From assembly GCA_937898375.1 (NCBI GenBank), contig CALEJX010000353.1:1-6638 (forward strand): a stretch of 6,638 nucleotides of DNA. The letters run 5' to 3'. Source of the stretch: an uncultured Ruminococcus sp. GTDB lineage: Bacteria; Bacillota; Clostridia; Oscillospirales; Ruminococcaceae. The stretch's first letter is position 1. Each line of letters begins with the position of its first letter. Made by a program: the position numbers and the translations under genes. The notes beneath the pieces were generated by a model. That model was not told the DNA's origin, did not search any database, and saw only the letters and a program-made list of their open reading frames with translations. Below are positions 1-6,306 of the stretch, piece after piece.

Positions 1-70
1 CCCTACATATAAACAGCGTATTTACGCCATTTGTAGGGGAGCGGCGCAATTTCTGTTTCACAGAAATGCG
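1..70. repeat. GC-rich palindromic intergenic repeat with several small stem-loops
   Basis: Three inverted repeats are nested or adjacent here. CCCTACA at 1-7 is the exact reverse complement of TGTAGGG at 32-38. Inside it, GCGTA at 16-20 faces TACGC at 23-27. Next, ATTTCTG at 49-55 faces CAGAAAT at 61-67, and a further CGC/GCG pair (45-47 and 68-70) extends that stem past one bulged A. The 9-mer TTGTAGGGG at 31-39 also occurs in the other repeat locus at 4650-4658, which suggests a shared dispersed family. From memory, palindromes beginning this way are common between genes of ruminococcal genomes; this was not checked. The element lies downstream of the last gene's terminator and may continue beyond the left edge. 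I see no coding function. Confidence 0.5.
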
Positions 71-105
71 ACGTCCCACTTGTTTCGGACTTTTTCAACA
101 AGCTG

Positions 106-124
106 GGGCGACCTTTGGTCGCCC
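106..124. repeat. Perfect 8-bp palindrome, repeat module
   Basis: GGGCGACC (106-113) and GGTCGCCC (117-124) form a perfect stem with a 3-base TTT loop. The layout (GGGCGA-N2, 3-base spacer, mirror) is the same as that of the hairpin at 4656-4674, where two stem positions and the loop differ. This points to a repeat family whose stem changes by paired substitutions. There is no T-tract on either side, so it is not an obvious terminator. Confidence 0.55.
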
Positions 125-158
125 GCATTATCTCCGCCGTCACCGCATTATCTCCGCC
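123..158. repeat. Two-copy direct repeat, 20-bp period
   Basis: The 16-mer CCGCATTATCTCCGCC occurs at 123-138 and again at 143-158, separated by GTCA. It directly follows the palindrome at 106-124, sharing its last two bases, so the two probably belong to one composite repeat. It could be the remnant of a longer tandem array or a simple slippage duplication. No coding frame across it is convincing. Confidence 0.6.
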
Positions 159-191
159 CGTCGAAGAAACAAACCAATTTTCAAAACTATG

Positions 192-246
192 TGTAAAAGA
201 ACAAACACCCCCCCTCCGAGCCAAGCTCCGAGGGGGGTAATTTTTT
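192..246 (-). terminator. Rho-independent terminator of the activase operon, possibly bidirectional
   Basis: A strong hairpin lies 12 bases past the stop codon of the 421-residue gene. Bases 209-216 (CCCCCCTC) pair with 230-237, there is a C-C mismatch at 217/229, then 218-221 (GAGC) pair with 225-228 around a 3-base loop (222-224). This gives about 12 base pairs, mostly GC. Read on the minus strand, the stem is followed by a T-rich run (TGTTTGTTCTTTT). Read on the plus strand, it is followed by TAATTTTTTC, an even cleaner T-tract, so it could also stop transcription entering from the left. Position and structure make termination of the minus-strand operon the natural reading. Confidence 0.85.
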
Positions 247-249
247 CTA

Positions 250-1515
250 TTAATCCATTACCGCATTAGCAAGCATAAGCTTGATACGGTTCTCCTGATT
301 GACCTTTGTCGCACCTGGGTCATAGTCTATTGCAACTATGTTTGCGTCAGGATAAGCCTGCTTGATAGTTCTTGACATACCCTTTGCCACAATATGGTTA
401 GGCAGACAACCGAACGGCTGAGTGCAGATTATGTTCTTTGTGCCTGTTTCTGCAAGCGCCGCCATTTCAGCGGTGATGAGCCAGCCCTCGCCCATTTTTA
501 CGCCCTGACTGATATACTTGTCAGCGCACTTTCTAAGGTGTTCAAAATCATGAGGCGGCTGGAAAATGCCCTGCTCGTTGATGACCTTTATCTGCTGTTT
601 CTGGAACTTGTAAAGCACGTCATAACCAATGCCGTACATAAGCGTGCGGCTCGTTTTCTTGTCATAAAGCTTCTCATCGTTGATAGCGTCCGACGCACAG
701 TAAAGCACGAAGTCAAGAAGTCCAGGAACATTAGGCTCACAGCCCTCAGACAGCAGGAAGTCGTTCAGATGATTGTTCGCAAGAGGTGAATACTTAACGT
801 ATATCTCGCCCACGATGCCCACCTTTGGCTTTTTCTCCTTTGTCCTCGGCAGTGCCGCAAAGTCTTTGAGCATAGCATTGTAAATGCTCTTTGTGTGCAT
901 ATATCTGCTCGGGGTAGCAAACAGCTTTCCAAGTCTGTGCTGCCACCTTGCCAAAAGCTCGTCCGTAGAATTTTTCTCTATCTCATAAGGCTTGCACTGA
1001 TTGTAAAGAAGCATGAGCATATCGCCGTAAAGCACCGCATAAATAAGCTTCATTGCAATGCCCGGTGTGATATCTATGGAAGCGTCCTTTTCAAGTCCGC
1101 TGAAATTCAGCGACAGAACAGGCACTTCAGGGAACTGCGTTGACAGTGCCTTTCTTATAAGGTGAATGTAGTTTGAAGCACGACAGCCGCCGCCTGTCTG
1201 TGACATAAGCAAAGCCGTGTGTTCAAGGTCATACTTGCCGCTTTTGAGAGCGTCCATGAACTGTCCTATAACAAGAAGCGCAGGATAGCAAGCGTCATTA
1301 TGTGTGTTTTTAAGTCCCTCGTCTATAACGTTTCGTGAGCAGTTCTGCAAAAGCTCCATGTTATAGCCGTATTTTTTGTATATCGCCATGATAAGCTTGA
1401 AGTGTATAGGAAGCATATCAGGTATAAGTATGGTGTATTCCTCACGTCTTGACTTGTCAAAATAAGACCTTTTTACTCTGTCAGAACCTGAGTGCTTTAT
1501 CTCTTTTTCAGCCAT
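250..1515 (-). CDS. Acyl-CoA dehydratase activase-related protein, C-terminal part (COG3581-like), separate subunit
   Basis: This 421-residue protein matches the C-terminal module of the large activase/2-hydroxyacyl-CoA dehydratase-like proteins of Firmicutes. Recognisable blocks are NDACYPA near 73-79 (Cys76), TGGGCRASNY near 107-116 (Cys111), KVGIVGEIYVKYSP near 231-244, GEGWLITAEM near 342-351, CTQPFGCLPNHI near 364-375 (Cys364, Cys370), and DYDPGATKVNQENRIKLM near the end. The conserved cysteines suggest iron-sulfur binding. No signal peptide or membrane segment is seen, so it should be cytoplasmic. Its ATG overlaps the stop of the upstream 992-residue gene (TAATG), and a full AAGGAGG lies 7 nt before it. 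Translation is therefore independent or coupled, and the start is secure. It probably assembles with the upstream product. The reaction and substrate are unknown. Family assignment is by motif recognition. Confidence 0.85.
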   Translation of the reverse strand: MAEKEIKHSGSDRVKRSYFDKSRREEYTILIPDMLPIHFKLIMAIYKKYGYNMELLQNCSRNVIDEGLKNTHNDACYPALLVIGQFMDALKSGKYDLEHTALLMSQTGGGCRASNYIHLIRKALSTQFPEVPVLSLNFSGLEKDASIDITPGIAMKLIYAVLYGDMLMLLYNQCKPYEIEKNSTDELLARWQHRLGKLFATPSRYMHTKSIYNAMLKDFAALPRTKEKKPKVGIVGEIYVKYSPLANNHLNDFLLSEGCEPNVPGLLDFVLYCASDAINDEKLYDKKTSRTLMYGIGYDVLYKFQKQQIKVINEQGIFQPPHDFEHLRKCADKYISQGVKMGEGWLITAEMAALAETGTKNIICTQPFGCLPNHIVAKGMSRTIKQAYPDANIVAIDYDPGATKVNQENRIKLMLANAVMD

Positions 1516-4493
1516 TACATTGCCTCCTTGTCCATTTTCTTCTCAGCATTTGCAGCAGCTTCTTTTTCTTCAAGTGCCGCCGCCAAAGACCTAAGTCTTA
1601 TCTTAGCCGCACCAAGGTTAGTTATCTCGTCTATCTTAAGCTGAGTGTAAAGCTTGCCCTTTTCTTCAAGTATAGCTCTCACCTCGTCTGTTGTAACAGC
1701 GTCGATACCACAGCCGAAGGATACAAGCTGAACAAGCTGCATATCATCGTTCTCGCAAACATACTCTGCGGCTCTGTAAAGCCTTGAATGATAAGTCCAC
1801 TGATTGAGTACGTCAAGCGGAGGTGTATCCACCTTCATTGCCACGCTGTCCTCAGTGATAACGGCAAAGCCAAGGGAAGCGATAAGCTTGTGTATGCCGT
1901 GGTTTATCTCAGGGTCGATGTGGTAAGGTCTGCCTGCCAGAACGATTATCTTCTGAGCCTTTGCCCTTGCCTCGGCGATTATCTCCTGCGCCTTTGCCTC
2001 GATATCCCTGCGGTATCTCACCTGCTCAGAGTAAGCCTTGTTAAGCACTCCAAGCACCTGTTTCGCAGTGATGTTATACTTTGAAAGCGCCCTAGCCATT
2101 GCCTTTGCAACGTGCTTTTTGATGTTTATGTCAAGATAAGGCATGATAAAATTATCATCATTTAGCTTGTCATTGTTAGCTTTAAGAAGCTCAGGATAAT
2201 ATGCCACAACAGGACAGTTATAGTGATTGTCCGACTGACCCTCGTCAGCATTGTAGCTCATGCAAGGATAGAATATAAAGTCAACGCCCTTTTCAAGCAG
2301 ACTCTCTATATGACCGTGACAAAGCTTTGCAGGATAACATACAGTGTCAGACGGGATAGTCTGCTGACCCTTGTAATATGTATCTCTCGTTGACTCCTCA
2401 GACAGCACCACCTCAAAGCCAAGGCTTGTAAGCAGTGTTGAGAAAAACGGCATAAGGTCATAATAAGACAGCGCCAGCGGCAATCCTACCTTTGCGATAG
2501 TCTTTGCAGGCTTGTTTTCCGCATAAGAGAGTATCTTGTTATACTTATACTCTATCATGTTTTCCGTTCTGTCGGTTATCTTTATTCCTGCACCCTTTTC
2601 ACAGCGGTTTCCGGAAGTAAATCTCCTGCCGTCATTAAATCTTATTATAGTAAGATTGCAGTGCGCACCGCAGCCGCCGCACTGAACGGCTCTTGAATTA
2701 TAAGCAAATTCTTCAAGCTGAGCCTTTGTAAGAACGCTTGACTTGCCGTCCTTGCCCTGAGATTTTTCCTTAGCGAAAAGCGCACAGCCGAACGCACCCA
2801 TAAGTCCTGCGATTGCAGGTCTTATAACGTTTCTGCCAAGCTCCATTTCAAATGATCTGAGCACAGCGTCATTAAGGAACGTTCCGCCCTGAACGACTAT
2901 ATTTTTGCCAAGCTCGTCAATAGACTTTGCTCTTATTACCTTGTAAACTGCGTTCTTGATGATAGAAGAAGAAAGTCCTGCGGAGATATCCTCAACAGAA
3001 GCTCCGTCTTTCTGCGCCTGCTTTACAGAGGAGTTCATGAATACTGTACATCTTGAGCCAAGCTCCACAGGCGCTTTTGCAAACAGACCAAGCCTTGCAA
3101 ACTCTGCGATATCATATCCCATTGCCCCTGCAAAAGTCTGAATGAACGAGCCGCAGCCCGATGAGCAAGCCTCATTGAGCATAATGCTGTCGATAGCGTT
3201 GTTCTTTATCTTGAAGCACTTGATATCCTGTCCGCCGATATCGATGATAAAATCAACGTCAGGACAGAAATAAGCCGCCGCCTTGTAGTGGGCAACAGTT
3301 TCAACTATACCATAGTCCACGCCAAGACCTGCCTTTATAAGGTCCTCGCCATAGCCTGTTACCGCAGAAGCCTTTATGTTAAGTTCAGGGGTAGCAAGGC
3401 TGTATATCTCCTCTAGCTTTGAAGCGATTATATCAAGGGGCTGACCCTTGTTTGAGCAGTAGTGCTGATAAAGAAGCTTTCCGTCAGGTGTGATAAGCAC
3501 AAGCTTTGTGGTGGTGGAGCCTGCGTCTATGCCAAGATAAGCGTCGCCCTTGTAAGTTCTTATGTCCTCATATTTAAGGTCAGACTTCTTGTGTCTTTCC
3601 ACGAAAGCGTTATATTCCTCACGGCTTGCAAACAGCGGCTTGCCTACCACGATGTTGTCAGTAGCCTTTGCGTTCACTATCTTGTCAAGGGCTTCGTCTA
3701 TAGTCATTTCCTCCGCCAGCGTGTCAGCATGAAGCGCCGCACCGAAAGCCATATAGCATGAAGAGTTTTCCGGAAGTATAGCGTGTTCCTCGTCAAGGTT
3801 CAGCGTAGTCCTAAAAGCCTTTCTCAGTGCGCTGAGATATGTAAGCGGACCGCCAAGAAAAAGCACCTGACCGCCTATCTTTCTGCCCTGCGCCAGACCT
3901 GAAACTGTCTGATCCACAACAGCCTGAAAAATAGAGGCGGCAATATCCTCTTTTCTTGCGCCCTGATTAAGAAGCGGCTGAATATCAGACTTTGCGAAAA
4001 CACCGCATCTTGAAGCGATAGGATAAGTCTTTTCCGCCTTAAGAGCAAGGTCGTTCATCTCGTCAGGAGTAACGCCCAAAAGTCCTGCCATTTGGTCGAT
4101 AAAAGCACCTGTGCCGCCTGCGCAAGAGCCGTTCATACGCTGTTCAACGCCGCCTGTGAGGAAGATTATCTTAGCGTCCTCGCCGCCAAGCTCCACCACA
4201 ACGTCAGCCTTTGGATATTTCTTGTTTACAGCGATAAAAGCCGAGAAAACCTCCTGCACGAAAGAAATTCCGCTTGCTTCAGCGATACCAAGACCAGCCG
4301 AGCCTGTTATGGCTATCTTGAACTTGTCATCAGGATAAAGCTCTCTGATAGTGCGAAGCTGCCCAGCCACAGTTTCCCTGACCTTTGAAAAGTGTCTTTC
4401 ATATTTGTTATAAATAAACTCGCCCTCGTCAAGAATCACCGTCTTGACAGTGGTCGAGCCTACGTCTATGCCTAAATCATAAATCTTGCTCAT
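1515..4493 (-). CDS. Acyl-CoA dehydratase activase-like protein with tandem BadF/HgdC ATPase domains and an HgdB-like Cys-rich region
   Basis: This is a 992-residue cytoplasmic protein. Domain 1 (about 5-260) is an HgdC/BcrA-type ATPase: phosphate loop DVGSTTVK (10-17), ELGGEDAK (101-108), Cys124 in MNGSCAGGTGAF, and Cys163 in SRCGVFAKSD. Domain 2 (about 318-575) repeats the fold: GIDAGSTTTK (321-330), DIGGQDIK (418-425), Cys443 in EACSSGCGSF, and Cys482 in SRCTVFMNSS. Each domain has the 39-residue Cys spacing known from HgdC (Cys127/Cys166), which binds one [4Fe-4S] cluster across a homodimer. A Cys-rich stretch follows (Cys605, 608, 612, 631), then a DUF2229/HgdB-like region (about 665-965) with DTVCYPAKLCHGH near 716-728 and a VSFGCGIDAVTTDEV block near 924-938. 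The C-terminus is an Ala/Glu-rich linker. By family, ATP hydrolysis should drive low-potential electron transfer; the substrate is unknown. As I recall, relatives are usually about 1,400 residues, so this is the N-terminal two-thirds, continued by the next gene. The start has an RBS 7 nt upstream and a good promoter. Confidence 0.88.
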   Translation of the reverse strand: MSKIYDLGIDVGSTTVKTVILDEGEFIYNKYERHFSKVRETVAGQLRTIRELYPDDKFKIAITGSAGLGIAEASGISFVQEVFSAFIAVNKKYPKADVVVELGGEDAKIIFLTGGVEQRMNGSCAGGTGAFIDQMAGLLGVTPDEMNDLALKAEKTYPIASRCGVFAKSDIQPLLNQGARKEDIAASIFQAVVDQTVSGLAQGRKIGGQVLFLGGPLTYLSALRKAFRTTLNLDEEHAILPENSSCYMAFGAALHADTLAEEMTIDEALDKIVNAKATDNIVVGKPLFASREEYNAFVERHKKSDLKYEDIRTYKGDAYLGIDAGSTTTKLVLITPDGKLLYQHYCSNKGQPLDIIASKLEEIYSLATPELNIKASAVTGYGEDLIKAGLGVDYGIVETVAHYKAAAYFCPDVDFIIDIGGQDIKCFKIKNNAIDSIMLNEACSSGCGSFIQTFAGAMGYDIAEFARLGLFAKAPVELGSRCTVFMNSSVKQAQKDGASVEDISAGLSSSIIKNAVYKVIRAKSIDELGKNIVVQGGTFLNDAVLRSFEMELGRNVIRPAIAGLMGAFGCALFAKEKSQGKDGKSSVLTKAQLEEFAYNSRAVQCGGCGAHCNLTIIRFNDGRRFTSGNRCEKGAGIKITDRTENMIEYKYNKILSYAENKPAKTIAKVGLPLALSYYDLMPFFSTLLTSLGFEVVLSEESTRDTYYKGQQTIPSDTVCYPAKLCHGHIESLLEKGVDFIFYPCMSYNADEGQSDNHYNCPVVAYYPELLKANNDKLNDDNFIMPYLDINIKKHVAKAMARALSKYNITAKQVLGVLNKAYSEQVRYRRDIEAKAQEIIAEARAKAQKIIVLAGRPYHIDPEINHGIHKLIASLGFAVITEDSVAMKVDTPPLDVLNQWTYHSRLYRAAEYVCENDDMQLVQLVSFGCGIDAVTTDEVRAILEEKGKLYTQLKIDEITNLGAAKIRLRSLAAALEEKEAAANAEKKMDKEAM
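1523..1529 (-). promoter_or_regulatory. Ribosome binding site (AAGGAGG) inside the end of the upstream gene
   Basis: AAGGAGG lies 7 nt before the ATG at 1515-1513 and encodes Lys-Glu near the C-terminus of the 992-residue protein. With the TAATG overlap it shows that the 421-residue gene is a real separate cistron, probably coupled by termination and reinitiation, rather than a frameshift artefact. Confidence 0.85.
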
Positions 4494-4500
4494 AGTAAAA

Positions 4501-4507
4501 CCTCTCT
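4501..4507 (-). promoter_or_regulatory. Ribosome binding site of the activase gene
   Basis: AGAGAGG lies 7 nt upstream of the ATG at 4493-4491. It is a reasonable Shine-Dalgarno match and supports the start that puts the ATPase phosphate loop about ten residues from the N-terminus, as expected for the family. Confidence 0.7.
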
Positions 4508-4532
4508 GATCATCGTTTGTACATTCTTAGTT

Positions 4533-4561
4533 ATTATAGCACACTTTTTCGCAAATTACAA
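4533..4561 (-). promoter_or_regulatory. Sigma-A promoter of the activase operon (extended -10)
   Basis: On the minus strand, TATAAT (4538-4533) is preceded by TGC, giving an extended -10. TTGTAA (4561-4556) lies exactly 17 bp upstream and matches four of the six -35 consensus bases. A start site near 4526 would give a leader of about 33 nt. The promoter sits between the preceding gene's possible terminator and the activase start, so the two activase genes probably form their own transcript. No operator palindrome overlaps it. Confidence 0.75.
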
Positions 4562-4590
4562 GCTTTTTATATTAACAAATATGTATCTGA

Positions 4591-4686
4591 AAACTACCTA
4601 TAAAGCCAAAACGGGCGAACGTCCGTCACCCCCACTCTGTAATAAAACATTGTAGGGGCGAACAGTGTTCGCCCGTTTGATAGTTT
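4591..4686. repeat. Palindromic intergenic repeat with mutually exclusive stems
   Basis: GGGCGAAC occurs twice in direct orientation (4613-4620 and 4656-4663) and once inverted as GTTCGCCC (4667-4674). The inverted copy can form a tight 8-bp, 3-base-loop hairpin with the near copy, or a 12-bp long-range stem with the far one (4609-4620 against 4667-4678). Outer arms AAACTA (4591-4596) and TAGTTT (4681-4686) extend the dyad, so the whole element spans about 96 bp with imperfect terminal inverted repeats. It shares TTGTAGGGG (4650-4658) with the left-edge repeat at 31-39. It resembles a REP-like or small non-autonomous element. No transposase is present in the window. Confidence 0.6.
4602..4678 (-). 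terminator. Possible transcript end for the ATPase gene, within the repeat
   Basis: On the minus strand, the long-range stem of the repeat closes with GTTCGCCCGTTTT and then GGCTTTAT, a short T-rich run about 30 to 105 nt past the ATPase stop. The inner hairpin (4674-4656) is followed only after some bases by TGTTTTATT. Neither is a textbook intrinsic terminator. No better candidate exists before the activase promoter, and such palindromes often end or stabilise mRNA 3' ends. Confidence 0.4.
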
Positions 4687-4706
4687 CGTTTAATATATAA
4701 GTCGCA

Positions 4707-6233
4707 TTATTCCTGCTCTATAAGGCAATCAGTAAGATTAAGATCATAGAGGTTATTGTAAGTAGGCTGTTGAACAGGCTCGCCTGCAAGTCTGTAGAAC
4801 TGCTCTGAGCCGTACTTCTTGATGAAGTTCGTGGTGTGGCAGTTTATTTTCAGCTCCTCGATAAACTTCTTCATAACATTGCTGTCAGCGCCGTAAGCAT
4901 TCTCAAGGAAGTCAAAAGCGTATTTCAGACCCTTCATAGACTGCTGTGTAACATTGTTTGCGCCGTGAAGCAGATTATTGAAAGAGTTCTGCAAAATAAC
5001 AGTACAACGGTTTTTGTTATCTCTTCCCTCGTTTGTACACTTATCGAGATAAGCTTCCAAATTGTGGAGTATCCAGTGTTGTATCTTCTTGTTAGACGGC
5101 GAGATGTTTCTAGCTCTTACCGCCTTGTCAAGGCTCTTGTTGCAGTCCATGATGTGTTCACTGATTATCTGACGGCATGAAAGACCATTGTTTATCTTCA
5201 CAAGGATGTCTTCCATTCTTGGGTGGATAAGTCTTATCATCTTCTCCATTTGGATACAGCTTCTCATGGTGTATGTAATGCCGTCCATAAGAAGGTTCAT
5301 AAGAGCCACAGCCTCCTCAGTGCCAGCCGCTCTTGCGTCAGCAACGTTCTGAGCAGTTATGCCGCCCTCGAGGATAGCGTCAACGTCATATTTCTCACGA
5401 TAGTAGTTAAATCTGTCATAATATTCTGCAAAGCTCTTTGAGAACTCAGGGTTCTGTACATACTGAGCGGCAAGAGCGTGGTCAACAAGGATACCGCTCT
5501 CCTCATAAAGCTGCATCATTTCAGAAAGGTCCTCCCAGCCACGGGCAGTAACAAAGCGGTAGTTGTTCTTATCGCTTGCGTCTACCATATAATAGTGGTC
5601 AGGGTGAAGCTCAAGATAAGATATGATAGCAGGGTGAACGCCTGCATAGTAAGCATATTCTTTCCAAACGCCGAAATCAGGCTGACACTCGACCCTCTTA
5701 ACACGGTCGAGAGTAACGATATCGAACTCAGAGACAGACTTGTTGAACTCAGGCGGGTTACCTGCCGTAACTACTACCCAACCTGCCGGCACCTGATGAA
5801 GTCCGAAAACTTTGTACTGCAAGAACTGGAGCATTGCAGGAGCAAGTGATTCAGAAACACAGTTTATCTCATCGAGGAACAAAATGCCCTCTTTGATACC
5901 TGTGGCTTCGATAGTATCATAAAGAGTAGCCACGATCTCACTCATTGTGTACTCAGATATCTGCACATCAGCTCCCGTGTAGTTTCTATGTACGATAACA
6001 GGCAGACCGAGAGCGGACTCTCTAGTGTGGTGCGACATTGAGTAAGTAACGAGGTTTACGCCTGTTTCCTGAGCTATCTGCTCCATAATAGCGGTCTTAC
6101 CGATACCAGGAGCGCCCAGCAGGAACACAGGTCTTTGATGTTCTATGCTAATGCGGTAGTCGCCGAACTCGTCTTTGATGAGGTAGGCTTGTATCGCATT
6201 AAGAATTTGTTGTTTTGCTTCTTTAATATTCAT
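4707..6233 (-). CDS. MoxR/AAA_5-type ATPase (clostridial type, usually paired with a VWA protein)
   Basis: The product has 508 residues, no signal peptide and no membrane segment. Walker A is GAPGIGKT (40-47), Walker B is ILFLDEIN (117-124), sensor 1 is TAGNPPEFN (156-164), a conserved LDR follows (175-177), and a sensor-2-like VTARGWEDL lies at 228-236. The rest (about 240-508) is a largely helical, unrecognised C-terminal region. MoxR ATPases typically act as chaperone-like remodelling machines with a VWA-domain partner that delivers metal or assembles complexes. No such partner lies downstream here, and the upstream neighbour is outside the window. In-frame ATGs exist upstream at 6284 and 6239. 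I chose 6233 because AGAGGAG sits 8 nt before it; it is only 2 nt from the ATG at 6239, and the ATG at 6284 lies inside a leader inverted repeat. ATPase family is secure; the cellular role is not. Confidence 0.9.
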   Translation of the reverse strand: MNIKEAKQQILNAIQAYLIKDEFGDYRISIEHQRPVFLLGAPGIGKTAIMEQIAQETGVNLVTYSMSHHTRESALGLPVIVHRNYTGADVQISEYTMSEIVATLYDTIEATGIKEGILFLDEINCVSESLAPAMLQFLQYKVFGLHQVPAGWVVVTAGNPPEFNKSVSEFDIVTLDRVKRVECQPDFGVWKEYAYYAGVHPAIISYLELHPDHYYMVDASDKNNYRFVTARGWEDLSEMMQLYEESGILVDHALAAQYVQNPEFSKSFAEYYDRFNYYREKYDVDAILEGGITAQNVADARAAGTEEAVALMNLLMDGITYTMRSCIQMEKMIRLIHPRMEDILVKINNGLSCRQIISEHIMDCNKSLDKAVRARNISPSNKKIQHWILHNLEAYLDKCTNEGRDNKNRCTVILQNSFNNLLHGANNVTQQSMKGLKYAFDFLENAYGADSNVMKKFIEELKINCHTTNFIKKYGSEQFYRLAGEPVQQPTYNNLYDLNLTDCLIEQE

Positions 6234-6241
6234 AATCATTT

Positions 6242-6248
6242 CTCCTCT
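6242..6248 (-). promoter_or_regulatory. Ribosome binding site that decides the ATPase start
   Basis: AGAGGAG is 8 nt from the ATG at 6233-6231. The alternative ATG two codons upstream (6239-6237) would be only 2 nt away, which is too close. Its first base (6248) is also the last base of the leader inverted repeat. Confidence 0.8.
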
Positions 6249-6285
6249 GTGCAGTCTAAAAACTGTGAACAAAAAGCACTGCACA
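6248..6285 (-). promoter_or_regulatory. Leader stem-loop abutting the ATPase ribosome binding site
   Basis: TGTGCAGT and ACTGCACA (6278-6285 and 6248-6255) form a perfect 8-bp inverted repeat around a 22-base loop. The site lies between the promoter (start site near 6300) and the coding start, so it is in the mRNA leader. The 3' arm ends on the first base of the Shine-Dalgarno sequence. It could modulate ribosome access or mRNA stability, or at DNA level be an operator. There is no T-tract after it, so it is not a terminator. It does not match a riboswitch class that I recognise. Confidence 0.55.
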
Positions 6286-6306
6286 ATTAAATATCCTCAC
6301 CGTTTT

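Noticed and set aside
123..158. CRISPR-like or longer tandem array
   Set aside because: There are only two 16-bp copies with a 4-base gap. That is far too short for repeats and spacers, and no cas genes are present.
3..224. 73-codon open frame on the minus strand over the left repeat region
   Set aside because: It starts inside the terminator hairpin region, has no proper ribosome binding site, and runs through palindromes and direct repeats, so it is most likely a spurious frame created by the repeats.
394..789. Plus-strand open frame of 131 codons opposite the 421-residue gene
   Set aside because: It is antisense to a gene with strong family motifs and shows no recognisable protein features of its own.
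5478..5849. Plus-strand open frame of 123 codons opposite the ATPase gene
   Set aside because: It is a shadow frame of a confidently identified AAA ATPase, with no recognisable domain.
6234..6284. N-terminal extension of the ATPase (17 extra residues from the ATG at 6284)
   Set aside because: The longer frame would start inside the leader inverted repeat without a ribosome binding site, whereas the ATG at 6233 has AGAGGAG at 8 nt spacing.
6248..6285. T-box or known riboswitch in the ATPase leader
   Set aside because: The leader is only about 67 nt and lacks the conserved elements and terminator/antiterminator pair of these classes.
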